In this document: positions 35,261 through 43,500 of the stretch, one piece after another
How positions within the stretch are numbered: position 1 is the first letter of the stretch
Layout of the letters: each line of letters opens with the position of its first letter
DNA from: Hoeflea sp.
GTDB lineage: Bacteria > Pseudomonadota > Alphaproteobacteria > Rhizobiales > Rhizobiaceae
Assembly (NCBI RefSeq): GCF_002733955.1
Contig: NZ_NVXQ01000023.1
Location: forward strand, 101,498 to 165,497
Direction of reading: 5' to 3'
DNA length: 64,000 bases
Position numbers and translations under genes: made by a program
The notes under the pieces: generated by a model
Databases searched by the model: none
Told to the model about the DNA's origin: nothing
Seen by the model: only the letters and a program-made list of their open reading frames with translations

Positions 35261-36304
35261 ATGCTCGCTCAAAACCCGGTCCGAACTGTCATGCTCATCA
35301 CGCTCACACTCATTGCCCTGCTCGTCGCTGGGCTAGTAGTCTGGACCAAGTTGAAAACGCGCGAGATCGAAGCGCGCTATCCTCCCGCCGGGGAGATGAT
35401 TGATGTCGGCGGCTACAAGCTCCACGCCGTCCATGTACCGCGTCCTGCCGATGCCGATTTGCCAGCTCTTGTGTTCATCCACGGCGCCAGCGGCAATCTG
35501 CTTGATCAGTCGGTCCCGTTCCGGCCCAAACTCGAAGGCCGCGCCGAGATGCTGTTCATCGACCGGCCCGGTCATGGCTGGTCGGAGCGTGGCGGTGCGG
35601 CCAATGCGACGCCCGACGGGCAGGCCAATGCCATTGCCGCCGCCATGAAGACCAAGGGCATCACCAGCGCCATCATCATCGGCCATTCCTTCGGCGGCGC
35701 GATCGCTGCCAGTTTCGCGCTCGCGCATCCCGAGATGACATCCGGTCTGGTTTTTCTCGCTCCCGCCACCCATTCCTGGCCCGGCGGAATTGCCTGGTAC
35801 TACGACTTGACGCGATTGCCCGTGATCGGCCCACTGTTTGCCAACACCCTCGCCCTGCCCGCCGGCCTGACCCGGCTGGAAAGCGGGTCGGCCTGCGTCT
35901 TTGCGCCCAATCCAAAGCCCGATGACTACATCACGTCGACTGCCCCTGCCCTGGTGCTCCGGCCCGGCGCATTTCGAAACAACGCTATCGACGTAGCAAA
36001 TCTCAAGCCTTACGTGAGCCGCGTGGCGCCGCGTTATTCGGAGATCAGGACCCCGACCGTGATCATCACCGGCGACAGTGATTCGGTGGTCCTCGCCCAT
36101 ATTCACTCGGAAGGACTGGCCCGCGACATCGAAGGTGCTGAACTGGTCTGGATCCGCAATCTCGGCCACAAGCCTGATCACGTGACGACTGATCTGGCTG
36201 TCCGCGCGATTGAGAAAGTGGCCGGCTATGATGTCGATCTGGAAACCGCTGCAGAGATGGCTGAAGCCTCCCTGGCAGCCGACGATGCCGGCTGCCCGAG
36301 CTGA
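35261..36304 (+). CDS. Membrane-anchored alpha/beta hydrolase
   Basis: A 347-aa alpha/beta-fold hydrolase with an N-terminal membrane anchor (VMLITLTLIALLVAGLVVW, about 10-28). The oxyanion-side HGASGN (about 74-79), a conserved DRPGHGWSERGG (about 101-112), nucleophile elbow IIGHSFGGAIA (about 139-149, Ser in GHSFGG) and the late His in NLGHKPDH (about 305-312) are present; the acid is probably in TGDSDSVV. Substrate unknown; close in kind to epoxide hydrolases and haloperoxidases. Confidence 0.85.
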   Translation: MLAQNPVRTVMLITLTLIALLVAGLVVWTKLKTREIEARYPPAGEMIDVGGYKLHAVHVPRPADADLPALVFIHGASGNLLDQSVPFRPKLEGRAEMLFIDRPGHGWSERGGAANATPDGQANAIAAAMKTKGITSAIIIGHSFGGAIAASFALAHPEMTSGLVFLAPATHSWPGGIAWYYDLTRLPVIGPLFANTLALPAGLTRLESGSACVFAPNPKPDDYITSTAPALVLRPGAFRNNAIDVANLKPYVSRVAPRYSEIRTPTVIITGDSDSVVLAHIHSEGLARDIEGAELVWIRNLGHKPDHVTTDLAVRAIEKVAGYDVDLETAAEMAEASLAADDAGCPS

Positions 36305-36322
36305 GATCTTCCCTCGGAAAAA

Positions 36323-37765
36323 TCAGATACCGGTCATTCCGTCGGAACCGATATAGGCAATCCGCAACATGTTGGTCGAGCCGGGCGTGCCCAGCGGAAC
36401 ACCGGCTGAAATGATGATGCGGTCGCCCGGCTTGCCGAATTCCTCGCGGAACGCGATCCGGCAGGCACGGTCGACCATGTCGTCAAGATCGGTCGCGTCC
36501 TGGGTGACAACGCAATGCAGTCCCCAGACCACAGACAGCCGTCGCGCCGTCTGGATCACCGGTGACAGAGCGATCACCGGCACCTGCGGCCGCTCGCGCG
36601 CGGCCCTGAGGCCGGTATTGCCCGAAGAGGTGTAGCAGACGATCGCCGACAGGTTGAGCGTCTCGGCAATCTGGCGCGCCGCCAGCGAGATCGCGTCTGC
36701 GCCGGTGGCGTCAGGCTGCGGACGCTGGGAATAGATGATGCCGGGGTAATTCGGATCCCGCTCCACCTTGCGCGCGATCGACGCCATGGTCTCGACCGCT
36801 TCAACCGGATAATCACCGGCTGCGGATTCCGCTGACAACATCACGGCATCCGCACCTTCAAACACCGCCGTGGCAACGTCTGAGACTTCCGCACGGGTCG
36901 GAACCGGTGCAGAAATCATCGATTCCAGCATCTGTGTGGCAACGACGACCGGCTTTCCGGCCTTGCGGCAGGCGCGGGTCAGCTGCTTCTGGATGCCTGG
37001 AACAGATTCGATCGGCATTTCCACGCCAAGATCGCCGCGCGCCACCATCAGCGCATCGGACAATTCGATGATTTCGTCGATGCACTCGAGCGCCTGCGGC
37101 TTTTCGATCTTTGACATCAGGCCGACGCGGCCACGGGCAATCTTGCGCACTTCGGCAAGATCCTCGGGCCGCTGAATGAACGACAGCGCCACCCAGTCGA
37201 CATCATTGACCGCCAGAACGGCATCAAGGTCGCTGCGGTCCTTCTCGGTCAGCGCACTGACGCCGAGCGTGGTGTCAGGCAGGCTCACACCCTTGCGATC
37301 GGAAATCTTGGTCCCGCTGACGACGGTGCAGACAATCGAGGTCTTGTTTGACTTGACCGCAAGCAGGCTCAGCCGGCCGTCATCGATCAGCAACCGGTGA
37401 CCCGGCTGTACCGCCTCGAGAATTTCGGGATGTGGCAGGTAGACGCGCGTCGCATCGCCCGGCGTATCCTGATCATCAAGCGTGAAGGTCTGCCCGGCCT
37501 TGAGCGTCGCCGACCCGTCCGCAAATTTGCCGACCCGCAATTTCGGGCCCTGCAGATCGGCGAGAACGCCGATCGGCCTGCCGCATTTCTTCTCCACCGC
37601 GCGAATCCGGCCAACCAGCGTGCGCATCAGTTCATGGCTCGAATGGCTCATGTTGATACGGAACAGATCGGCGCCCGCTTCATGCAGTTTCTGGATCATC
37701 GCCTCGTCCGACGAGGCCGGACCGAGTGTTGCGAGGATTTTTACATTGCGTAGCCGCTTCATCAA
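36323..37765 (-). CDS. pyk: Pyruvate kinase
   Basis: A 480-aa pyruvate kinase, the last ATP-yielding step of glycolysis. KILATLGPASSDE (9-21), FRINMSHSSHE (about 34-44), the active-site SKIEKPQALECIDEIIELSDALMVARGDLGVEMP (ended by the ARGDLGVE metal motif, about 220-253) and a C-terminal allosteric domain (about 340-480) are present. Its start overlaps the DUF1036 stop by 4 nt, indicating co-translation. It is convergent with the hydrolase at 35261. Confidence 0.96.
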   Translation of the reverse strand: MMKRLRNVKILATLGPASSDEAMIQKLHEAGADLFRINMSHSSHELMRTLVGRIRAVEKKCGRPIGVLADLQGPKLRVGKFADGSATLKAGQTFTLDDQDTPGDATRVYLPHPEILEAVQPGHRLLIDDGRLSLLAVKSNKTSIVCTVVSGTKISDRKGVSLPDTTLGVSALTEKDRSDLDAVLAVNDVDWVALSFIQRPEDLAEVRKIARGRVGLMSKIEKPQALECIDEIIELSDALMVARGDLGVEMPIESVPGIQKQLTRACRKAGKPVVVATQMLESMISAPVPTRAEVSDVATAVFEGADAVMLSAESAAGDYPVEAVETMASIARKVERDPNYPGIIYSQRPQPDATGADAISLAARQIAETLNLSAIVCYTSSGNTGLRAARERPQVPVIALSPVIQTARRLSVVWGLHCVVTQDATDLDDMVDRACRIAFREEFGKPGDRIIISAGVPLGTPGSTNMLRIAYIGSDGMTGI

Positions 37766-38235
37766 TTCTGGCTTTCTGGCGCTTCCGGGGCATCCGATAA
37801 CTGGACCATCCAGCTGCCTTGTCTCCCGGTATCGTATTCCTTGAACCCCACGCGCTGGAAACCGCGGGCGAAACAGTCTTCGACCCCGACAACGCGAAAT
37901 TCATTGTCGGCGACACACATGTTGATGTCGCCGGCCCAGCGGCCACCGCCGCCGGCGTCCTCTGCGTAGAGATAGTAATAGCGGGAGCCGAGCTGTCCCT
38001 CGATCAGCGTGGCGCAGGAATTCGCCGGGATCTGCCACCAGCCTTCCGTCACCCAGCCTTCCGCCGTCCGGTATCCGATGGCGCCGCCGACAAGTGACTG
38101 GGTCCCGTTGCAGACCCGGAAATCCGCTTTCGCATCCTGGGCCGAGACAAGCATCAACGCCCCGGCAGCCAGGGGAAGGAGCATGACAGATCTGACGATG
38201 GCAAAACAGGCTTTTGGCAACTTGCGAAACAACAA
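37762..38235 (-). CDS. Exported DUF1036 protein
   Basis: A 157-aa secreted protein. The N-terminal hydrophobic stretch ends near DAKA (about 37), followed by DFRVCNGTQSLVGGAIGYRTAEGW and a region rich in Tyr, Trp and Gly (RYYYLYAEDAGGGGRWAGDINMC) with four cysteines likely forming disulfides in the periplasm. This is the DUF1036 pattern; function unknown. It overlaps pyk by 4 nt and is the upstream gene, so pyk is expressed behind it. The pairing of a periplasmic protein with pyruvate kinase has no obvious biochemical reason. Confidence 0.82.
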   Translation of the reverse strand: MLFRKLPKACFAIVRSVMLLPLAAGALMLVSAQDAKADFRVCNGTQSLVGGAIGYRTAEGWVTEGWWQIPANSCATLIEGQLGSRYYYLYAEDAGGGGRWAGDINMCVADNEFRVVGVEDCFARGFQRVGFKEYDTGRQGSWMVQLSDAPEAPESQN

Positions 38236-38456
38236 TTTCGGTCAGTCTCCGCTCTCGATTTGTGCTTTGCTTTTTGCGCCGCGGGGCCGTGAAAGTCAAC
38301 GAAAGACACCCGACCAAACTCAAGCTATGACGTCACAACGCAATTGCCCAACATCACGTCGAACAAACAGGCTGATTCGGATGGTTGCTCATAAAGCGCG
38401 GCTATGCAATTGATCCGGGTTCCTAGACATTCTTCCAACTGGCACCTGTACCCGAC

Positions 38457-39239
38457 ATGTCCGGCTTCCAGCCCTTTGAAATCATCCCCGGCGATCCAAC
38501 CCAGTCCCTGGTCATTCTTGGCGATCATGCCATGAACCGCCTTCCACCCGAATATGGTGATCTAGGGCTGCCGGCGTCGGCCTTCACCCGCCATATCGCC
38601 TATGACATCGGCGTCGAGGATGTGACCCGCAAGCTCTCCCAGCGCCTGGGGGTCCCCGCGGTTATGGGATGTTTCTCGCGTCTGCTGATCGACCCCAACC
38701 GAGGCGAAGACGATCCGACCCTGATCATGAAGCTTTCGGATGGAATGGTGATCCCGGCCAATCACCCGCTTTCCGACGAGGAACGCGAGCGTCGGCTCAA
38801 TCGCTACCACCGGCCCTATCACGATGCCGTCGCCTCGACCATTGCCGAAACCTGGCGCAAATCCGACAAGCCGCCGCTGGTCATTTCGCTGCACTCCTTC
38901 ACCCACGCTTGGAAAGGCGTTGCCAGGCCCTGGCATGCCGGCGTCCTGTGGGACACCGATCCGCGGGCTGTCCAGCCGCTTCTCAAGGCACTGAGCGCGG
39001 ACCCTGCCCTCGTCGTCGGCGACAACGAACCCTATGACGGGGCGCTGAGGGGCGACACCATGCACCGGCATTGCTCGATGACGGGCCTTGCCCATGCCCT
39101 GCTCGAGATCCGTCAGGATCTGATCGCAGACGCCGCCGGCGTCAATGAATGGGTCGACCGGCTCGCGCCGATCCTTGCCACCATGGCTGCACAGCCGGAA
39201 CTGCACGAAGTCGAGCTTCACGGCTCCCGTGTGATTTGA
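38457..39239 (+). CDS. N-formylglutamate amidohydrolase family protein
   Basis: A 260-aa enzyme of the N-formylglutamate amidohydrolase fold. The zinc-site pattern includes LGDHAMNRLPPEYGDLGLP (about 21-39), FSRLLIDPNRGEDDP (about 72-86), the LHSFTH (about 144-149) strand, and the C-terminal HALLEIRQDLIAD. Family members hydrolyse N-formyl-glutamate or related N-acyl amino acids in histidine breakdown; no other hut genes are nearby, so this is a stand-alone member. The 221-nt divergent gap to DUF1036 shows only a TGACGTCA palindrome (about 38328). Confidence 0.87.
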   Translation: MSGFQPFEIIPGDPTQSLVILGDHAMNRLPPEYGDLGLPASAFTRHIAYDIGVEDVTRKLSQRLGVPAVMGCFSRLLIDPNRGEDDPTLIMKLSDGMVIPANHPLSDEERERRLNRYHRPYHDAVASTIAETWRKSDKPPLVISLHSFTHAWKGVARPWHAGVLWDTDPRAVQPLLKALSADPALVVGDNEPYDGALRGDTMHRHCSMTGLAHALLEIRQDLIADAAGVNEWVDRLAPILATMAAQPELHEVELHGSRVI

Positions 39240-39361
39240 TGACGGTTGATAGCCAGGATTAATCCCTGCGTATCGTGCAAACACCCTTGACCCGAAGCCT
39301 GGCTTTGGGCACTTGGAGCCACACACATTTTACCCCCCAATGTCCTTGTAGGAGAGACCTC

Positions 39362-39628
39362 ATGTCTGATTCCGGTGCAGTTGCCCGCGACCAGCTTCGT
39401 TCGATTGTCGAACGCATTGAACGGCTGGAAGAAGAAAAGAAGACCATCGCTGACGACATCAAGGACGTTTACGGCGAAGCAAAGTCCAACGGCTACGACG
39501 TGAAGGTGCTGCGCAAGATCATCGCCATCCGCAAGCAGGACCAGAACGACCGTCTCGAGCAGGAAGCCATTCTCGACACCTATCTGCACGCTCTGGGCAT
39601 GGCGCCGGAACCCGAAGACGCATCCTGA
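39362..39628 (+). CDS. gapR: Nucleoid-associated protein GapR (DUF2312)
   Basis: An 88-aa DUF2312 protein, the family of Caulobacter GapR, which clamps overtwisted DNA ahead of replication and transcription and stimulates topoisomerases. Helical segments [20 protein letters not shown] (about 8-27), [26 protein letters not shown] (about 29-54) and a final short helix match it. An AGGAGAGACC SD precedes ATG 39362; longer in-frame starts upstream lack this. Two hairpins follow the gene. Confidence 0.92.
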   Translation: MSDSGAVARDQLRSIVERIERLEEEKKTIADDIKDVYGEAKSNGYDVKVLRKIIAIRKQDQNDRLEQEAILDTYLHALGMAPEPEDAS

Positions 39629-39639
39629 GCCTCTGAACC

Positions 39640-39663
39640 AGCCCGCCTGTCTCCAGGCGGGCT
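39640..39663 (+). terminator. Hairpin 1 after gapR
   Basis: AGCCCGCCTG (39640-39649) pairs with CAGGCGGGCT (39654-39663) around a 4-nt loop, 12 nt after the gapR stop. No T run. Confidence 0.65.
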
Positions 39664-39683
39664 TGACGCCTCTGGCAAAAAAC

Positions 39684-39718
39684 AAAACGCCGCACGTTCA
39701 TCGCACGCGCGGCGTTTT
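39684..39718. terminator. Bidirectional terminator between gapR and DUF882 gene
   Basis: AAAACGCCGC (39684-39693) pairs with GCGGCGTTTT (39709-39718). T runs occur on both strands, so it can end both gapR and the convergent DUF882 gene. Confidence 0.75.
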
Positions 39719-39770
39719 GATTTTCAAGACGGCATTGCCGGGAGATCCGGTCAGATCAGCGCCGTCAGCT

Positions 39771-41534
39771 TCAATCGCCGAAACGCGCAACATTGATGAA
39801 ATTGACTGCGGACCCGGTGAACTGGTTGTGCGGCAGGTCGCCGCCCGGTGCGAAAGCATTGGCATAGACCGTTTTCGGCGCCTCTCGGAGTTGCGTGCCG
39901 ACGAACTTCCGCGCCCGTCCCGGATGCGTTGCCATTGTCTTCACCCGGTCCTGGGCCAGCGCCCATTTCGAAATGATCGTATCGGTCAGTTTAGGTTCTG
40001 TGCGGGTCGAGCTGCGCTGGGCCTGCTGTGCCGCGACCGAGGCGGTTGGACGGTCACCCTTGCGGGAGACCGAGGCCGTTTTCGACAAGGCAGGGACGCG
40101 TCCGCCACGCTGCGGTGGTTCCAGTGACGCCAGTTCCACCTCCGGCTGCGCAGGCATTGCAGGCATCCGGTCGCTGGCGCGGTCACCCGGCCTGCGGATC
40201 GGCAAGGGGACAAAATCATCGGCTGTGGGCAGGCTCACCGAATTGCCGGCCGGTATTGCCGCCTGCGCGACCACGCTGGGTGCAGCTTCGGCGGCACGGT
40301 CAACCAGGGCGGCGGCAATCTGCAGATCTTGTTCAGGCTGTTCCGAAGCATCCACCTGCATCCGCGCCTTTATCAGGTTGGGAACCGGCAAGGCCGCCAC
40401 TTCCACCGCCGGAGCTTCCGTCTCGGCCGGCCGTTCGGCAGAACGCTCGGCAAGCAATTGCGGAATTGGCGCACGAATGTTTTCCAGGCTGATCCCGGCA
40501 GATGCCGGCTCCACCACATCGGCATTCGCGGCCGCTGCAAAGGCGTCGATTTCACTTTGCGCCGGCAGCACCGGCTCAGGTGGCGCAAGCGCTGCCACCA
40601 CAACGGGTTGCTGCTGCTCGATCACGGGGCGAGCGACGGGAAGCGGCGGCTGGACTGGCAGGGCAAAAGCGACCTCTGCAGGCTCGGCCGGCGCATCAAG
40701 CACGCCGGGCAAGGCGGCGACTTGGGTCTGCGGTGGTGCCGGCTTGGGCACCGGCGCCGCGGCGATTGCATCTGGCTCTTCATCCTCGTCGCCACCACCG
40801 AACAGCGCTGCCAGCAATCCACCCGAGCGTTTCGAGCCCGAACCGGAGTTGCTGCCGCCGCTGGAAACGATGGCGCCGCCACGCTTCTTGTATTCAGCCA
40901 TCGCTGTCTTGTAGCCGGGCAACGGCTTCCCGTCCGGGGGCAGGTGAAGCGTTTTGCCGTCGGGAAAAAGGCTGACCAGTTCCTGCCGGCTCATGCGCGG
41001 CCAGGCGCGCACGCCGGCCACATCGAGATGCACGAAGGGGGAACCAGATTTCGGGTAGTAACCAACCCCGCCGCCCTGCATCTTCATGGCCACGGCGCGG
41101 AGCTTGCTCAGCTTCACGCCCGGAATGTAGAAATCTATCGCCTTGCCCAGCATGTGCTGGCTTTTCTTGGCCTGACCGCCGCGGGTCCGGCGCAGCATCT
41201 CGTTGGTGGCTGGCGATCTGTAAGCGGAGACGACATTGATGTAGTCCCGCCCCCCAACCTGCTTGTAGACCTCCCACACCAGATCGAACAGCCTCGGGTC
41301 CATCTTGGTCGGCTCGTTGCGCCGCCAGTCGCGAAGGAAGCGGTTGAGCTTGTTCAGGCCCGCCTGGTCGTAACGGCCGTTACGCTTGAAGACGATCTCG
41401 GCCTTTTCCTTGGTATGGAGATAATAGAGCTTGAGGGAGCGCGTCTCGGCAAACGCATCCGGCGTGGTTGCCAGCCCGAAGGAGGCTGCCATCATCGCCA
41501 GAAGAAAGATCCGGACCACAGCCGCACGAGACAT
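39771..41534 (-). CDS. DUF882 (M15-like peptidase) protein with long disordered tail
   Basis: A 587-aa exported protein. Signal peptide (SRAAVVRIFLLAMMAASFGLA, about 2-22); then DUF882/peptidase-M15-like domain (about 28-180) with VVSAYRSPATN, SQHMLGKAIDFYIP (H...D zinc motif) and FVHLDVAGVRAWPR. The remaining 400 residues are low-complexity, rich in Ala, Pro, Glu and Val, with a short basic end. The domain trims peptidoglycan cross-links in related proteins; the tail is probably a periplasmic spacer. ATG 41534 is chosen for the signal peptide; in-frame starts up to 41708 exist. A TTCCC-N6-GGGAA repeat lies at 41721. Confidence 0.82.
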   Translation of the reverse strand: MSRAAVVRIFLLAMMAASFGLATTPDAFAETRSLKLYYLHTKEKAEIVFKRNGRYDQAGLNKLNRFLRDWRRNEPTKMDPRLFDLVWEVYKQVGGRDYINVVSAYRSPATNEMLRRTRGGQAKKSQHMLGKAIDFYIPGVKLSKLRAVAMKMQGGGVGYYPKSGSPFVHLDVAGVRAWPRMSRQELVSLFPDGKTLHLPPDGKPLPGYKTAMAEYKKRGGAIVSSGGSNSGSGSKRSGGLLAALFGGGDEDEEPDAIAAAPVPKPAPPQTQVAALPGVLDAPAEPAEVAFALPVQPPLPVARPVIEQQQPVVVAALAPPEPVLPAQSEIDAFAAAANADVVEPASAGISLENIRAPIPQLLAERSAERPAETEAPAVEVAALPVPNLIKARMQVDASEQPEQDLQIAAALVDRAAEAAPSVVAQAAIPAGNSVSLPTADDFVPLPIRRPGDRASDRMPAMPAQPEVELASLEPPQRGGRVPALSKTASVSRKGDRPTASVAAQQAQRSSTRTEPKLTDTIISKWALAQDRVKTMATHPGRARKFVGTQLREAPKTVYANAFAPGGDLPHNQFTGSAVNFINVARFGD

Positions 41535-41789
41535 GTGCCAAACACGCACACCGGAGTTCCGGGTGAGCGGTGCAAGTGCCAGTGCTGAAACTGTTTTCAA
41601 TGTCGCCAATGCTGTCCCCGGACGCCGGAAAACCGTTGTTGAACACCATTTGGTGGTCAAATGCGGTGACACAATGGCAACCAGTGCCATGTATCGCTGC
41701 AGGGACACTTATAGTGAATCTTCCCTTAACAGGGAATGAAGCAGATCAGGCGAGAAACAATATTTTCTCTCTATGCGTGAAACATCACC

Positions 41790-43376
41790 TCATGCTGCTT
41801 CCTGATCCGGATCGTCGGGATTGATCGCATAGTCCTTGAGCTTCCGGTAAAGCGTCGACCGGCCGATCCCGAGCCTGCGCGCCACTTCGCTCATCTGTCC
41901 GCGATAGAACGACAGGGCGAAACGGATCAGTTCTTCTTCCACTTCGGCCAGCCGCCGCACCTCGCCTTCCGCCGTGATCGCATTCACCGCAGGCATGCCG
42001 CTCTCGACCGGGTAACCGGGCTCTTCCACCGGAGAACCGGCAGTGTGATGCGAAGCTGCACTCTCCCGGCTTGGACTGAGATCAAGCGCAGCATCCGCCA
42101 GTTCCGCACCGACCATCTGCGTGTCGGCGTGCTGGATCGTTTCGAGGCTGTAACCGGGTATCTGCGTGGCAATCTGCGGAAACAGATCACTGGTCAGCAT
42201 GTCGCCATCGCACAGCACGATGGCCCGGTGGATTGCATTCTCCAGCTCGCGGATGTTGCCGGGCCAGTCATGAGCCGTCAGCAATGCCATCGCATCCGGA
42301 GCAATGCTGCGAACGCGCTTGCCGCCGATCACGCTGGCATAACGCTCGGTGAAGTGGCGCACCAGTTGAGGAATATCCTCCTTGCGCTTGCGCAGCGCCG
42401 GAACATGGATCGGGAAGACATTGAGCCTGTAATAGAGGTCTTCGCGGAACCTTCCGGCCTTGACCTCCTCGATCAGGTCCTTGTTGGTGGCCGAGATCAG
42501 CCGGATGTCCACCTTCCTGGGCATCCGCGAGCCCACGGTTTCGATCTCGCCCAGCTGGACCGCGCGCAACAGCTTGACCTGGACGTCCAGCGGCAACTCG
42601 CCAACCTCGTCCAGAAACAGCGTGCCGCCGTCGGCTTCACTGAACTTGCCGGCATGGCGCTCGGTCGCCCCCGTGAAGGCTCCCTTTTCATGACCAAACA
42701 GAATGCTCTCGACCAGATTTTCCGGGATTGCCCCGCAATTGACCGTGACGAAGGGCTTGTTGCGGCGTGCGCTTTCGGACTGGATCGCGTGCGCCACCAT
42801 TTCCTTGCCGACCCCGGATTCGCCTTCGAGCACCACCGGGATAGTCGATGCGGCGGCGCGTTTGCCAAGTGATACCACCCGTTCCATCGCAGGGCTGGCA
42901 GCCACGATACCGCTGAATCCGGTGTGGCGGATGGCGGGAATGGGGGAAGAATTGATCCGGGCGGCCTTGAGCGCGTTGCCAAGCGCCAGGGTCAGCCGTT
43001 CCGGCGACACCGGCTTGACGACGAAATCAAAGGCTCCGGCGCGCATCGCCTGAACCACGGTCTCGATCCCGCCCTGCCCGGTCTGGACGATGACCGGAAC
43101 CGTGCTGCCGGCCGCAGACAGCCGTTCCAGCACTTCCAGTCCGCCCATTTCGGGCATCATCAGGTCAAGCACCACCGCGCTGATATCGTGATCCGGCTCG
43201 ATCAGTCGGGCAAGAGCTGAGCGTCCTTCGGTCAGCATTTCGATTTCGTAACCGGCCTTTTCGGCCGCCGCTTTGAGCAGGCGGCGCTGAACAGGGTCGT
43301 CATCAACAATCAAAATTCGTTTGGACACGGATCTTGTTCCCTCATTTCCGGTAGCGCGGAGAAGACTTTTCGTCAT
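41790..43376 (-). CDS. Sigma-54-dependent response regulator
   Basis: A 528-aa NtrC-class activator. The receiver (about 18-135) has acidic DDD near 25, phospho-acceptor Asp71 in VVLDLMMPEMGG, Thr in VQTG and Lys in VVKPVS. The AAA+ domain has Walker A GESGVGKE (about 186), the sigma-54 loop GAFTGAT (about 234-240) and Walker B GGTLFLDEVGELP. A Fis-type HTH (EVARRLGIGRSTLYRKLKDY) ends it. The start may be the GTG near 43328, preceded by AGGGAAC, removing 16 residues. No sensor kinase gene is adjacent, so it is an orphan regulator here. Targets unknown. Confidence 0.93.
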   Translation of the reverse strand: MTKSLLRATGNEGTRSVSKRILIVDDDPVQRRLLKAAAEKAGYEIEMLTEGRSALARLIEPDHDISAVVLDLMMPEMGGLEVLERLSAAGSTVPVIVQTGQGGIETVVQAMRAGAFDFVVKPVSPERLTLALGNALKAARINSSPIPAIRHTGFSGIVAASPAMERVVSLGKRAAASTIPVVLEGESGVGKEMVAHAIQSESARRNKPFVTVNCGAIPENLVESILFGHEKGAFTGATERHAGKFSEADGGTLFLDEVGELPLDVQVKLLRAVQLGEIETVGSRMPRKVDIRLISATNKDLIEEVKAGRFREDLYYRLNVFPIHVPALRKRKEDIPQLVRHFTERYASVIGGKRVRSIAPDAMALLTAHDWPGNIRELENAIHRAIVLCDGDMLTSDLFPQIATQIPGYSLETIQHADTQMVGAELADAALDLSPSRESAASHHTAGSPVEEPGYPVESGMPAVNAITAEGEVRRLAEVEEELIRFALSFYRGQMSEVARRLGIGRSTLYRKLKDYAINPDDPDQEAA

Positions 43377-43500
43377 TGCCAGAGACTGCCAGCAAAGGCT
43401 GAAAATCGGATTGCGGGAAATGATTGCATTTTAATCGTCGCTGCCAGTAAAACCGGGCTGTCGCTTCGCCTGCCTTTGAAGGCCGATCCCGTTTCTGAAA

